64,000 nucleotides of DNA from Streptomyces sp. BHT-5-2 (GTDB lineage: Bacteria > Actinomycetota > Actinomycetes > Streptomycetales > Streptomycetaceae): contig NZ_CP081496.1 in the NCBI RefSeq assembly GCF_019774615.1, positions 1,798,001 to 1,862,000 of the forward strand, in the 5' to 3' direction. Under the pieces are notes generated by a model. That model saw nothing but the letters and a program-made list of their open reading frames with translations, did no database searches and was not told the origin of the DNA. Positions 15,523 to 24,652 of the stretch are shown one piece after another; position 1 is the stretch's first letter, and every line of letters begins with the position of its first letter. Position numbers and translations under genes: made by a program.

Positions 15523-16496
15523 ATGGGTCCCTGTTTCCGCAGGTCTCTGGCCAGGCCGTAGAGCCCGGCGAGGTCCACTCCCTCGGGGAGCAGCCCCAGC
15601 TCGTAGGTGGGCAGGCCGAGTTCGGTCAGCGCGGTGTGCTGGGCGCGCTCCAGCTCGACCCGCTCGGCGTGCTCGCGCGCCTGCTCCAGCAGGGGGTCGA
15701 TCAGGCGCTCCGCGCCGCCGCCGCGGCGGGCGCCGCCCAGCCCGGCCTGGGAGAGGGCCTTGGCGATGCCGGCCCGGGCGCCGCGGGCCGCGACCTCCAG
15801 ATCGCCGTTGTCCAACAGGGCGGGGCGGGTCATGTTGATCACGACACCGCCGACCGGGATGCCGGCCTCGCGCAGCTCGGCGATGCCGTCGGCGGTCTCC
15901 TGGACGGGCATCTCCTCCAGGAGCGTCACCAGGTGCACCGCCGTCTCGGGGGACTTCAGGACGCGCATGACGGCCTGCGCCTGATTGTGGATCGGGCCGA
16001 TCTTGGCCAGGCCGGCGACCTCGTCGTTGACGTTCAGGAAGCGGGTGACGCGGCCGGTGGGCGGGGCGTCCATCACGACCGCGTCGTAGACGAAGGCGCC
16101 GCTTCGGTCCTTGCGGCGGACGGCCTCGCACGCCTTGCCGGTCAGCAGGACGTCCCGCAGACCGGGGGCGATGGTGGTGGCGAAGTCGATCGCGCCGAGC
16201 TTCTTCAGGGCGCGGCCGGCGGAGCCGAGTTTGTAGAACATCTGGAGGTAGTCCAGCAGGGCGCGCTCGGCGTCGATGGCCAGGGCGTGCACCTCGCCGC
16301 CCCCGGGGGCCACCGCGATCTTCCGCTCCTCGTAGGGGAGCGCTTCGGTCTCGAACAGCTGGGCAATGCCCTGCCGACCCTCGACCTCGACCAGGAGGGT
16401 ACGTCGCCCCTCGGTGGCCAGGGCGAGGGCGAGGGCAGCGGCGACCGTGGTCTTGCCGGTGCCGCCCTTGCCGCTGACGACATGGAGCCTGCTCAC
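15519..16496 (-). CDS. ArsA/Get3-like ATPase, first of a pair
   Basis: A 325-residue ATPase with P-loop VVSGKGGTGKTTVAAALALALA (residues 6-27) and AVVMDAPPTGRVTRFLNV (Walker B region). It resembles its downstream neighbour but is shorter and diverged, consistent with a two-subunit ATPase. On the minus strand TAGGCT (16509-16504) ends seven nt before the GTG start, suggesting a leaderless transcript. It is divergent from the DUF4177 gene at 16650. Corresponds by position to the SCO3577/SCO3578 pair next to wblA. Confidence 0.85.
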   Translation of the reverse strand: MSRLHVVSGKGGTGKTTVAAALALALATEGRRTLLVEVEGRQGIAQLFETEALPYEERKIAVAPGGGEVHALAIDAERALLDYLQMFYKLGSAGRALKKLGAIDFATTIAPGLRDVLLTGKACEAVRRKDRSGAFVYDAVVMDAPPTGRVTRFLNVNDEVAGLAKIGPIHNQAQAVMRVLKSPETAVHLVTLLEEMPVQETADGIAELREAGIPVGGVVINMTRPALLDNGDLEVAARGARAGIAKALSQAGLGGARRGGGAERLIDPLLEQAREHAERVELERAQHTALTELGLPTYELGLLPEGVDLAGLYGLARDLRKQGPI

Positions 16497-16649
16497 GCCA
16501 AGGAGCCTAACCAGTCCGCGTCCGGCTCACGCACGGGATACGCCTGGGAGCACCCGGAGATCCGCCCGCACGCGGTCAGGGACGGCGTCCGGGACGTCCC
16601 CCAGGGGTTGCGGGCCCGGGGCCGTCGGAACAGGCATTACGCTCGGCCC

Positions 16650-16808
16650 ATGACCAAGTGGGAATACGCGACCGTGCCGCTCCTCGTGCACGCGACGAAG
16701 CAGATTCTGGACACCTGGGGCGAGGACGGCTGGGAGCTGGTCCAGGTCGTGCCGGGTCCGAACAACCCCGAGCAGCTGGTGGCCTACCTGAAGCGGGAGA
16801 AGCCGTGA
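16650..16808 (+). CDS. DUF4177 small protein
   Basis: A 52-residue protein, MTKWEYATVPLLVHATKQIL..., with the WEY...LN-type start and DGWELVQVV core typical of DUF4177. Function is unknown. TACGCT (16638-16643) ends six nt before the ATG, and there is no ribosome binding site, so translation is probably leaderless. Its stop overlaps the GTG of the RidA gene (GTGA), which makes a two-gene operon. Confidence 0.85.
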   Translation: MTKWEYATVPLLVHATKQILDTWGEDGWELVQVVPGPNNPEQLVAYLKREKP

Positions 16809-17269
16809 GTGCCGTAGAGGACCGGATCGCGTCGCTCGGCCTGAAGCTGCCGGAGGTCGTGCCGCCGCTGGCCACCTACCAGCCCGCGGTGCGCTCCGGC
16901 TCGTACGTCTTCACCTCCGGCCAGCTGCCCATGGTGGACGGCTCGCTGCCGCTCACCGGCAAGGTCGGTGCCGAGGTGGCCCCCGAGCAGGCCAAGGAGC
17001 TCGCCGCGGTCTGCGCGCTCAACGCGCTGGCCGCCGTGAAGTCCGTCGTCGGCGACCTCGACAAGATCGTCCGGGTGGTGAAGGTCGTGGGCTTCGTGGC
17101 CTCCGCGCCCGAATTCACCGGCCAGCCGGGCGTCGTCAACGGTGCCAGCGAGCTGCTCGGCGAGATCCTGGGCGAAAAGGGCGTGCACGCCCGCTCCGCG
17201 GTGGGTGTGGCGGTGCTGCCGATCGACGCCCCGGTCGAGGTCGAGATCCAGGTCGAGATCGCCGACTGA
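16805..17269 (+). CDS. RidA/YjgF-family protein
   Basis: A 154-residue RidA-superfamily protein with the expected blocks SGSYVFTSGQLPMVDG, ALNALAAVKSVVGDLDKIVRVVKV, FVASAPEFTGQPGVVNGASEL and ARSAVGVAVLPIDAPVEVEIQVEIA. RidA enzymes deaminate reactive enamines/imines, but that requires a conserved Arg near the end (R105 in E. coli). Here ARSAVGV provides a candidate, so deaminase activity is possible but not certain. The GTG start overlaps the DUF4177 stop. Confidence 0.88.
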   Translation: MSAVEDRIASLGLKLPEVVPPLATYQPAVRSGSYVFTSGQLPMVDGSLPLTGKVGAEVAPEQAKELAAVCALNALAAVKSVVGDLDKIVRVVKVVGFVASAPEFTGQPGVVNGASELLGEILGEKGVHARSAVGVAVLPIDAPVEVEIQVEIAD

Positions 17270-17372
17270 ACGGGCCGCGAAGGCCGGTGGACGTGCGGCG
17301 CTCGCGTCCGGATCGGGCCTCCTCACCGGAGGACCCCTCGAACATCCGCACGCGAGCGCATAGCATCCGGCC

Positions 17373-18278
17373 ATGGCGTCGACGACGAACGGCCAGTGGT
17401 TCCCGCCGGACTGGCCGGCCCGCATCCGGGCCCTGACGAACGGCGAACTGACGCCGCCCGTGCCCCGGCGGGCCGCGACGGTCCTGCTGCTGCGGGACAC
17501 CGAACACGGCGGCCCCGTCGTCCACATGCTGCGCAGACGCGCCTCCATGGCCTTCGCCGGAGGCGCGTACGCCTATCCGGGCGGGTCCGTCGATCCCCGC
17601 GACGAGCGCCCCGTGGGGTGGGCGGGCCCCTCGCGCGCCGCGTGGGCGGTGCGGCTGGGCGTCGACCCGTCCACCGCGCAGGCCATCGTCTGCGCCGCGG
17701 TGCGCGAGACCTTCGAGGAATCCGGGGTGCTGCTGGCCGGCGACTCGGCCACCACGGTCGTCGCGGACACCACCGGCGAGGACTGGGCGGCCGACCGCGC
17801 CGCGCTGGTCGCCCACGAGCTGTCCTTCGCCGACTTCCTGGCCCGCCGCGGCCTGGTGCTCCGCTCCGACCTGCTGGCCGCCTGGGCGCGCTGGATCACC
17901 CCGGAGTTCGAGACGCGCCGCTACGACACGTTCTTCTTCGTCGCCGCGCTCCCGGAGGGCCAGCGCGCCCTCGACGTCTCCACGGAGGCGGACCGCACGG
18001 TGTGGATCCGCCCGGAGGAGGCCGCGGCCCGCTACGACCGCGGGGAGCTGCTGATGATGCCGCCGACGATCTCCACGCTGCGCGCTCTCCAGCCGTACGC
18101 CGGCGTCGCCGAGGCGCTGGCCGCGGCCGGGGCGCGGGACCTGACGCCGGTGCTGGCCCGCGCCCGCCTCGTGGACGGCGAGATCGTGCTGAGCTGGCCG
18201 GGCCACGACGAGTTCACCAAGCACATCGCGACGACGGACGACAGCCCCGCGGGGCCCTCGGGAGGACCTTCCGCATGA
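17373..18278 (+). CDS. Nudix hydrolase
   Basis: A 301-residue protein with a Nudix fold carrying an extended box. The glycine-rich part is FAGGAYAYPGGSVDPRD (about 55-71), and the catalytic helix AAVRETFEESGVLL (about 109-122) is separated from it by an insert, as in the larger ADP-ribose/CoA-type members. The substrate is not predictable. TAGCAT (17361-17366) ends six nt before the ATG, so the mRNA is probably leaderless. Its stop overlaps the next gene's start (ATGA), forming an operon with the metallo-beta-lactamase-fold gene. Confidence 0.88.
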   Translation: MASTTNGQWFPPDWPARIRALTNGELTPPVPRRAATVLLLRDTEHGGPVVHMLRRRASMAFAGGAYAYPGGSVDPRDERPVGWAGPSRAAWAVRLGVDPSTAQAIVCAAVRETFEESGVLLAGDSATTVVADTTGEDWAADRAALVAHELSFADFLARRGLVLRSDLLAAWARWITPEFETRRYDTFFFVAALPEGQRALDVSTEADRTVWIRPEEAAARYDRGELLMMPPTISTLRALQPYAGVAEALAAAGARDLTPVLARARLVDGEIVLSWPGHDEFTKHIATTDDSPAGPSGGPSA

Positions 18279-19105
18279 CCGACGCAGCCGCTCTCCCCGG
18301 ACAGCCCCGCGGTGGCGTCATCCCGGGACAGGCCACCCCGCGCGCCCACTGCGTCCTGGCCCCGAACCCGTCCCCGATGACACTGGACGGCACCAACACG
18401 TGGATCGTCGCCGAGCCGGACTCCGGTCTGGCCGTCGTCATCGACCCCGGACCGCTCGACGAGAGCCACCTCCGGGCCGTCGTCGACACCGCGGAGCGGG
18501 CCGGCCACCGGGTCGCGCTGACGCTCCTCACCCACGGGCACCCGGACCACGCCGACGGCGCCGCCCGGTTCGCCGAGCTGACCGGCAGCCCCGTACGGGC
18601 GCTGGACCCGGCGCTGCGCCTGGGGGACGAGGGGCTCGGCGCGGGCGACGTCGTCACCACCGGGGGCCTGGAGCTGCGGGTGGTGCCCACCCCGGGGCAC
18701 ACCGCGGACTCGCTCTGCTTCCATCTGCCCGCCGACCAGGCCGTCCTGACGGGTGACACGATCCTGGGGCGCGGCACCACCGTGGTCGCGCACCCCGACG
18801 GGCGGCTGGGCGACTACCTGGACTCCCTGCGCCGGCTGCGCTCGCTCACCGTGGACGACGGGGTCTCCACCGTCCTCCCGGGCCACGGGCCGGTGCTGAA
18901 CGACGCCCAGGGGGCGGTGGAGTTCTATCTGGCGCATCGGGCGCACCGGCTCGCCCAGGTGGAGACCGCGGTGGAGGCCGGCCACCGGAGCGCGACCGAG
19001 GTCGTGGCGAACGTGTACGCCGACGTCGACCGCTCCCTGTGGCCCGCGGCCGAACTGTCCGTACGCGCCCAACTGGACTACCTCGGCGAGCACGGGCTGA
19101 TCTAG
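18275..19105 (+). CDS. Metallo-beta-lactamase-fold hydrolase
   Basis: A 276-residue MBL-fold protein with the zinc motif THGHPDHADGA (about 87-97), PTPGHTADSLCFHL, LTGDTILG and a later PGHGPVL. It resembles LACTB2/RNase Z-like and glyoxalase II-type hydrolases; the substrate is unknown. Translationally coupled to the upstream Nudix gene. Convergent with the nucleotidyltransferase gene; the 33-bp gap has a GGCCCTG/CAGGGGCC inverted repeat that may terminate both. Confidence 0.87.
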   Translation: MTDAAALPGQPRGGVIPGQATPRAHCVLAPNPSPMTLDGTNTWIVAEPDSGLAVVIDPGPLDESHLRAVVDTAERAGHRVALTLLTHGHPDHADGAARFAELTGSPVRALDPALRLGDEGLGAGDVVTTGGLELRVVPTPGHTADSLCFHLPADQAVLTGDTILGRGTTVVAHPDGRLGDYLDSLRRLRSLTVDDGVSTVLPGHGPVLNDAQGAVEFYLAHRAHRLAQVETAVEAGHRSATEVVANVYADVDRSLWPAAELSVRAQLDYLGEHGLI

Positions 19106-19138
19106 GCCCTGTCGTGCGGGCCGGGTCCTGGCGGTGCG

Positions 19139-19975
19139 TCAGGGGCCCTGTGGGGGGAGTGCCTTCGCGCCGTGGACGGCGAGGTACTCGTCGGCCAGCC
19201 AGGGGGCGAGGCCGGTCAGCAGGTCGTCGAGCAGTTCGGGGTACGCGGCGGGGTTGCGGGCGGCGCGGGCCGCGGCGCGCATCTGCTCGGCGTGCGCCGG
19301 GTAGTAGCGCCCGAACACCTCGGCGGACTCGGCGAGATCGCTGGTCCAGCCGTTCCAGCGCGACATGACGAGGGTGAATCCGGTGCGCACGAGGTTCCGG
19401 GCGACCCCACGGGTGAGGCGGGTGCGCTCCTCGGGGGCGGTGGCCGCGGCGGCCCGCTCGCGCAGGCCGGGCAGCCGGCGGTGGAGATCGCCGTTGGCCT
19501 CCCTGGCGAGGAGCGAGGTGGGCCGGTAACGGGGCAGCCCCGCGGTCACGTCCGGCCCGCTGAGAGGCGTGCACAGACAGGCCACGAACCACGCCCAGTC
19601 GTACCGCTCCGCCTCGCCGAGCAGCCGGTCCTCGGTGATCAGCAGGATGCCGGCGCCGTCGATCTGGGGGAAGGCGGTGTCCAACTCCGCCTCGACGGCG
19701 CGCGCGGCGGCCCGGTCGGCGTCGCTGGGCCCCTCTCCTCGCAGGACGAGCAGCGCGTCGAGGTCGGACACCCCGGGGACGGCGGTGCCGCGCGGGATGC
19801 TGCCGTAGAGGTAGGTGCTGAGCACGCGGCCGGGCGGGAAGTGGCCGGCCAGCCGGTCGGTCAGCCCCGCGACGACGGGCGCGAACGACGCGGGCACCCG
19901 CTCCAGGGAGCCTTCCCGTACGAAACATCCGTCCTGGTCGAGGCCCTTGCCCCCGGATTCACCGTCGCTCGTCAT
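19139..19975 (-). CDS. Nucleotidyltransferase (aminoglycoside adenylyltransferase-like)
   Basis: A 278-residue protein with the nucleotidyltransferase signature [21 protein letters not shown] (GS followed by DxD) at about residues 57-77, then a helical C-terminal domain with [15 protein letters not shown] as in AadA-type enzymes. It could adenylylate an aminoglycoside or be a housekeeping paralogue; the sequence does not decide. ATG at 19975 is preferred because CATAGT (19988-19983) lies seven nt upstream; an in-frame GTG at 19984 would overlap that box. Confidence 0.75.
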   Translation of the reverse strand: MTSDGESGGKGLDQDGCFVREGSLERVPASFAPVVAGLTDRLAGHFPPGRVLSTYLYGSIPRGTAVPGVSDLDALLVLRGEGPSDADRAAARAVEAELDTAFPQIDGAGILLITEDRLLGEAERYDWAWFVACLCTPLSGPDVTAGLPRYRPTSLLAREANGDLHRRLPGLRERAAAATAPEERTRLTRGVARNLVRTGFTLVMSRWNGWTSDLAESAEVFGRYYPAHAEQMRAAARAARNPAAYPELLDDLLTGLAPWLADEYLAVHGAKALPPQGP

Positions 19976-20086
19976 GGCGCCCACTATGGGGTGCCGCGGC
20001 GGCGGGCGGCGAGCCGATTACCGGCGGCCCTCGGTCCACGGCCCGCAGTCGGTCGCTGCGCTCCGCATGCTGTGCTCCGGATACGG

Positions 20087-20113
20087 CAGGGGCCCCGCCG
20101 GAGCGGGGCCCTG
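20087..20113 (-). terminator. Terminator after crp
   Basis: CAGGGGCCCCGC (20087-20098) pairs with GCGGGGCCCTG (20103-20113) around a CGGA loop, about 32 bp downstream of the crp stop. Confidence 0.7.
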
Positions 20114-20144
20114 GGTGGTCGCGGTGGTCGCGACGGACGCCGGG

Positions 20145-20819
20145 TCAGCGCGAGCGCTTGGCCAGCCGCTCGACGTCCAGCAGGATCACGGCGCGCGCCT
20201 CCAGGCGCAGCCAGCCGCGGCCCGCGAAGTCCGCGAGGGCCTTGTTGACGGTCTCGCGGGAGGCGCCGACCAGCTGGGCCAGCTCCTCCTGGGTGAGGTC
20301 GTGCACCACGTGGATGCCTTCCTCGGACTGCACGCCGAAGCGGCGCGAGAGGTCCAGGAGGGCGCGCGCCACGCGGCCCGGCACGTCCGAGAAGACCAGG
20401 TCGGACATCTGGTCGTTGGTCTTGCGCAGTCGGCGGGCGACCGCGCGCAGCAGGGCGGTGGCCACCTCGGGGCGGGCGTTCAGCCAGGGCTGGAGGTCGC
20501 CGTGGCCCAGGCCGAGCAGCTTGACCTCGGTGAGCGCGGTGGCCGTGGCCGTACGCGGTCCGGGGTCGAAGAGGGACAGTTCGCCGATGAGCTCGCCGGG
20601 ACCGAGGACGGCCAGCATGTTCTCGCGGCCGTCGGGGGAGGTGCGGTGGAGCTTCACCTTGCCCTCGGTGACCACGTACAGGCGGTCGCCCGGGTCCCCT
20701 TCGTGGAACAGGGCGTCGCCGCGGGCGAGCGTGACCTCTCCCATCGAGGCGCGAAGCTCGGCCGCCTGCTCGTCGTCGAGCGCCGCGAAGAGCGGGGCGC
20801 GCCGCAGAACGTCGTCCAC
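20145..20819 (-). CDS. crp: Crp, cAMP receptor protein
   Basis: A 224-residue CRP/FNR regulator. Residues about 8-120 are the cyclic-nucleotide domain ([17 protein letters not shown], the phosphate-binding-cassette-like stretch [21 protein letters not shown]). Residues about 150-220 are a winged helix ([21 protein letters not shown]). It is nearly identical to S. coelicolor Crp as I recall it (SCO3571), which controls germination, development and antibiotic production. GTG at 20819 is chosen for the excellent AAGGAGAGAA site and the conserved start; a longer frame to 20951 has no support. Confidence 0.93.
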   Translation of the reverse strand: MDDVLRRAPLFAALDDEQAAELRASMGEVTLARGDALFHEGDPGDRLYVVTEGKVKLHRTSPDGRENMLAVLGPGELIGELSLFDPGPRTATATALTEVKLLGLGHGDLQPWLNARPEVATALLRAVARRLRKTNDQMSDLVFSDVPGRVARALLDLSRRFGVQSEEGIHVVHDLTQEELAQLVGASRETVNKALADFAGRGWLRLEARAVILLDVERLAKRSR

Positions 20820-20883
20820 GAGTTCTCTCCTTGTCGACATGCTCCGGAGGACTGTGGTCCCCATCATGCCGGAATGCAAAACA

Positions 20884-20897
20884 GTGCGATCAATCAC
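20884..20897. promoter_or_regulatory. Possible Crp site upstream of crp
   Basis: GTGCGATCAATCAC matches the reported Streptomyces Crp consensus GTG-N6-GNCAC with one mismatch (A for G). It is 65-78 bp upstream of the crp start, so autoregulation is possible. Confidence 0.35.
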
Positions 20898-21045
20898 AAG
20901 TTTGCCGGACCCGTGGTCCGAGCCGTACGGCAGGGGGCCGATTGGGGTCACGAATCCTGGTGATCGGGTCGGATGTCAGTGGGTGGCCTTAGTCTGGCCG
21001 AGTGTCCAATACGCCGGTGAGAGCAGAGGACTGGGGGCCGACAGA

Positions 21046-22164
21046 GTGAGCGCACGGCGCGATTCCGCTGTGGGCGAACAGCGGCCCGCAGGCGCCTCGA
21101 ATACCGACAAAAGTAACAAATCGTCCCCCGGGGTGACGACCGGGCGGCAGCCGACGGCGCCCCCGCCCGGCGCGTCGCGCTCCGAGGCGAAGGAGGCGGC
21201 CGTGAAGGAGACCCCCGCGAAGCCGGCGGTGAAGAAGGCCGTGGCCAAGAAGGCCGTGGCCAGGAAAGCGGCGACGAGGACGGCCGAGAAGACCGCGGTG
21301 GAGAAGGCCCCCGTGAAGAAGGCCGCGACGGCGAAGAAGGCCACCACCAAGGCCGCCGCCGCGAAGACCTCCGCGAAGAAGGCCGCCCCCGCCCGCAAGC
21401 CCGAGTCCCGGGTCGCGATGGTGCGCAGGGCCCGTCGGATCAACCGCGAGCTCGCCGAGCTCTATCCGTACGCCCACCCCGAGCTGGACTTCACCAACCC
21501 CTTCGAGCTGCTGGTCGCCACGGTCCTCTCCGCCCAGACCACCGACCTGCGGGTCAACCAGACCACCCCCCGCCTCTTCGCGGCCTGCCCCACACCCGAG
21601 GACATGGCGGCCGTCCCCCCGGAGCAGCTGGAGGAGCTGATCCGCCCCACCGGCTTCTTCCGCGCCAAGGCGAAGTCCCTGATCGGCCTGTCCACGGCGC
21701 TGCGCGACCGCTTCGGTGGCGAGGTGCCGGGCCGGCTGGAAGACCTGGTCACGCTCCCCGGCGTCGGCCGCAAGACCGCCAACGTGGTGCTCGGCAACGC
21801 CTTCGGCGTCCCCGGCATCACCGTGGACACCCACTTCGGCCGGCTGGCGCGCCGCTTCGGCTGGACGACGGCGCAGGACGCCGAGAAGGTCGAGGCCGAC
21901 GTCGCCGAGATCTTCCCGAAGAGCGAGTGGACGATGCTCTCGCACCGCGTGGTCTTCCACGGCCGCCGTGTCTGCCACTCCCGCAAGCCCGCCTGCGGCG
22001 CCTGCCCGATCGCCCCGCTGTGCCCCTCGTACGGCGAGGGCGAGACCGACCCGGAGAAGGCGAAGAAGCTGCTCAAGTACGAGCTGGGCGGCCAGCCCGG
22101 GCAGCGTCTGAAGCCGCCGGCCGACTATCCGGGGCAGCCCGCGCGGCCGCTGGCGGCCTCGTAG
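21046..22164 (+). CDS. nth: Endonuclease III with Lys/Ala-rich N-terminal tail
   Basis: A 372-residue DNA glycosylase/AP lyase for oxidised pyrimidines. The catalytic region starts near residue 125 and contains LSAQTTD, the helix-hairpin-helix [13 protein letters not shown] with catalytic Lys, [11 protein letters not shown] with catalytic Asp and a C-terminal [4Fe-4S] cluster, C-x6-C-x2-C-x5-C. Residues about 46-119 are an extended [17 protein letters not shown] tail like histone H1. GTG at 21046 is chosen because the frame continues upstream without a better start; ATG at residue 125 would give a tail-free enzyme. Divergent from crp. Confidence 0.9.
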   Translation: MSARRDSAVGEQRPAGASNTDKSNKSSPGVTTGRQPTAPPPGASRSEAKEAAVKETPAKPAVKKAVAKKAVARKAATRTAEKTAVEKAPVKKAATAKKATTKAAAAKTSAKKAAPARKPESRVAMVRRARRINRELAELYPYAHPELDFTNPFELLVATVLSAQTTDLRVNQTTPRLFAACPTPEDMAAVPPEQLEELIRPTGFFRAKAKSLIGLSTALRDRFGGEVPGRLEDLVTLPGVGRKTANVVLGNAFGVPGITVDTHFGRLARRFGWTTAQDAEKVEADVAEIFPKSEWTMLSHRVVFHGRRVCHSRKPACGACPIAPLCPSYGEGETDPEKAKKLLKYELGGQPGQRLKPPADYPGQPARPLAAS

Positions 22165-22262
22165 GGCGGCGAGGGCCGGTCCGGCGCGATCGCCGGACGG
22201 GCCTCGGGGCGCGCAGGACTCCAGGGGGACCGACCATCGACGTAAGCCTCAAGGGGGCGCGG

Positions 22263-22988
22263 ATGACGAGTGCACGGGAGCAGTACGGCGAGACGACGGA
22301 CACCCGCTCGGCGGAGGCCGGGCGGGAGGCCGCGGTGACGACCCGGGGCCTGCCCGAGTGGCTGGGCCCGGTGGCGCGTGCGGCCGCCACGGTGGAGCCG
22401 CGCCAGCTCAGCCGCTTTCTGCCGCCGGAGCACGGCGGCCGGCAGTCCGCCGTGCTGATCCTCTTCGGGCACGGCACCCGAGGGCCCGAGCTGCTCCTGA
22501 TGGAGCGCGCCGGCACCCTGCGTTCGCACGCCGGCCAGCCCTCCTTCCCCGGTGGCTCGCTCGATCCGCAGGACGGCGACCCGGAGGGGCCGGGTCCGGT
22601 CCGCGCGGCGCTGCGCGAGGCCCAGGAGGAGACCGGGCTGGATCCCTCCGGCGTCCAGGTCTTCGGGGTGCTGCCGCGGCTCTACATCCCCGTCAGCGGT
22701 TTCGTCGTGACGCCCGTGCTGGGGTGGTGGCGGGTGCCGAGCCCGGTCGGTGCGGTCGACCAGGGGGAGACCGCCCGGGTCTTCACGGTTCCGGTGGCAG
22801 ATCTCACGAACCCTGCACACCGGGTCACCACACGTCACCCCAGCGGTCACGTCGGCCCCGCCTTCCTCGTCGAGAACGCGCTGGTCTGGGGTTTCACCGC
22901 CGGAGTGATCGACCGGATCCTGCACTACGCGGGGTGGGAGATCCCATGGGACCGCGACAAGCAGGTCCCGCTCGACTGGCGCTCGTGA
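22263..22988 (+). CDS. CoA-pyrophosphatase-type Nudix hydrolase
   Basis: A 241-residue protein with Nudix box GGSLDPQDGDPEGPGPVRAALREAQEETGLD (G...REaxEE; about 97-128) and the upstream RSHAGQPSFPGG seen in CoA diphosphatases (NudL/CoAse family). It probably cleaves CoA or a related nucleotide. ATG at 22263 has AAGGGGG six nt upstream. It lies 98 bp after nth and only 4 bp before the protease gene, so these form one operon. Confidence 0.85.
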   Translation: MTSAREQYGETTDTRSAEAGREAAVTTRGLPEWLGPVARAAATVEPRQLSRFLPPEHGGRQSAVLILFGHGTRGPELLLMERAGTLRSHAGQPSFPGGSLDPQDGDPEGPGPVRAALREAQEETGLDPSGVQVFGVLPRLYIPVSGFVVTPVLGWWRVPSPVGAVDQGETARVFTVPVADLTNPAHRVTTRHPSGHVGPAFLVENALVWGFTAGVIDRILHYAGWEIPWDRDKQVPLDWRS

Positions 22989-22992
22989 GACG

Positions 22993-24201
22993 GTGTCCGG
23001 CGTGAACGTCCTGGACATCCTGCTGCTGATCGCGGCCGTGTGGTTCGCGATCGTCGGTTACCGGCAAGGCTTCCTCGTCGGCATCCTGTCCGTGATCGGC
23101 TTCCTCGGGGGAGGTCTGATCGCGGTCTACGTGATGCCGGTGATCTGGAACGGCGTCACCGACGACGCCAAACCGGGCACCTTCGCGGTGATCGCGGCGG
23201 TCGCCATCGTGATCGTCTGCGCTTCGGTGGGTCAGGCACTCACCACCCACCTCGGCAACAAACTCCGCCGCCACATCACCTGGACCCCGGCGCGGGCGCT
23301 GGACGCGACCGGCGGGGCACTGGTCAACGTCCTGGCGATGCTGGTCGTCGCCTGGCTGATCGGCGCCGCCCTGGCGCAGACGTCCCTGCCGACCTTCAGC
23401 AAGGAGGTCCGCAACTCCAAGGTGCTGCTCGGGGTTTCCGAGATCATGCCGCAGGAGGCCAACACCTGGTTCAAGGACTTCTTCGCGGTGCTGGCGCAGA
23501 ACGGCTTCCCGCAGGTCTTCACGCCGTTCGCCAACGAACCGATCCGGCCGGTCCGTCCGCCGGACCCGGCGCTGGCCAACGGCCCGGTCGCCTCGGACGC
23601 CCGGCGCAGCATCGTCAAGATCGTCGGACGGGCGCCCAGCTGCGGCAAGATCCTGGAGGGCACCGGCTTCGTCTTCGCGCCGCACCGGGTGATGACCAAC
23701 GCCCATGTCGTCGGCGGCGTCAGCGACCCCACCGTGCAGGTGGGCGGCGAGGGGCTCCCGGTGGACGCCAAGGTCGTGCTCTACGACTGGCAGCGCGACA
23801 TCGCCGTGCTGGACGTCCCGCAACTGCGCGCCCCGGTACTGAAGTTCGCCGCGAAGGACGCCGTCAGCGGCAAGAGCGCCATCGTCGCCGGCTTCCCGGA
23901 GAACGGCGGCTACGACGTCCGCCCGGCCCGGGTCCGCGGCCGCATCCAGGCGGACGGCGCGGACATCTACCAGCGGGGCACCGTCGGCCGCGACGTCTAC
24001 TCGCTCTTCGCCACCGTCCGCGAGGGCAACTCCGGCGGCCCGCTGCTCACCCCGCAGGGCGAGGTCTACGGCGTGGTCTTCGCCAAGTCGCGGGACGACG
24101 CCCACACCGGCTACGCGCTGACGGCCGACGAGGTGCGGACGGACGCCGTCCGGGGGCGGGTCGCGAGCCGGCAGGTCGACACCCAGGGGTGCGCGATCTA
24201 A
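22993..24201 (+). CDS. MarP-like membrane serine protease (CvpA + trypsin)
   Basis: A 402-residue protein. The N-terminal about 160 residues have four hydrophobic helices like colicin V production protein CvpA. A trypsin-like domain follows with VMTNAHVVGG (His), RDIAVLDV (Asp) and REGNSGGP (Ser). Two cysteines (in PSCGK and TQGCAI) flank the protease domain, like the disulfide of Mycobacterium tuberculosis MarP (Rv3671c), which protects cells at acid pH. GTG start at 22993, with a later in-frame GTG at 23002 also possible. In operon with the Nudix gene, as in mycobacteria. Confidence 0.88.
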   Translation: MSGVNVLDILLLIAAVWFAIVGYRQGFLVGILSVIGFLGGGLIAVYVMPVIWNGVTDDAKPGTFAVIAAVAIVIVCASVGQALTTHLGNKLRRHITWTPARALDATGGALVNVLAMLVVAWLIGAALAQTSLPTFSKEVRNSKVLLGVSEIMPQEANTWFKDFFAVLAQNGFPQVFTPFANEPIRPVRPPDPALANGPVASDARRSIVKIVGRAPSCGKILEGTGFVFAPHRVMTNAHVVGGVSDPTVQVGGEGLPVDAKVVLYDWQRDIAVLDVPQLRAPVLKFAAKDAVSGKSAIVAGFPENGGYDVRPARVRGRIQADGADIYQRGTVGRDVYSLFATVREGNSGGPLLTPQGEVYGVVFAKSRDDAHTGYALTADEVRTDAVRGRVASRQVDTQGCAI

Positions 24202-24278
24202 AGGCCGGGTGCGGGGCCGCGTACCGATCCGTTGCGGACGGGGCGCGGCCCGGCGGCCGCTCGCCGGAGTGCGCCGGG

Positions 24279-24476
24279 TCAGCTGCGGGAATGGCGCAGC
24301 CGGGCGCTCATCCAGCGCGCTCTGCGGCGCAGGATGCGGGGGATGCCCATCGGGTGCGCCGGGTCGGGGGAACCGCCGGATCCGAGATCCGCGGTGCCCC
24401 TGTCCTGCGTTCCCACTGCAGCGGCACTGCTGCGGTGGTTGCGTGCCACGTCACGGTGGTCGTGCGTCCAGCCCAT
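24279..24476 (-). CDS. Small basic protein, unknown
   Basis: A 65-codon frame starting MGWTHDHRDVARNHRSSA and ending in a basic stretch, ILRRRARWMSARLRHSRS. Third codon positions are almost all G/C, as in real genes here, and GAGGG lies just upstream of the ATG. It resembles small uncharacterised Streptomyces proteins, but I cannot name a family. Reading frames on the other strand at this place look less gene-like. Confidence 0.5.
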   Translation of the reverse strand: MGWTHDHRDVARNHRSSAAAVGTQDRGTADLGSGGSPDPAHPMGIPRILRRRARWMSARLRHSRS

Positions 24477-24652
24477 ACCCTCGACTCTGCCCGTGGCCCA
24501 TGGTCCGTAACCGCCTGGGAGAGGGCCAATTGGCCTATGCGGGAGGCAATTGGCCGTTCGGCAGACGAACGTTCGTGTGACGCGGCGGAGCGGGCCGGTG
24601 ACCGTGCGGAGCGGGCCCGGGACGGGTGGCGCGGGGCGGTCGGGCGGGGCCG
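24477..24652. promoter_or_regulatory. Palindrome-rich intergenic region
   Basis: Contains GGCCAATTGGCC (24524-24535), a second GCAATTGGCC (24546-24555), and the 12-bp palindrome ACGAACGTTCGT (24565-24576), which has the look of a TetR-family operator. No TetR gene is adjacent. The sites lie upstream of the small minus-strand gene and just beyond the hydrolase gene end. Confidence 0.45.
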
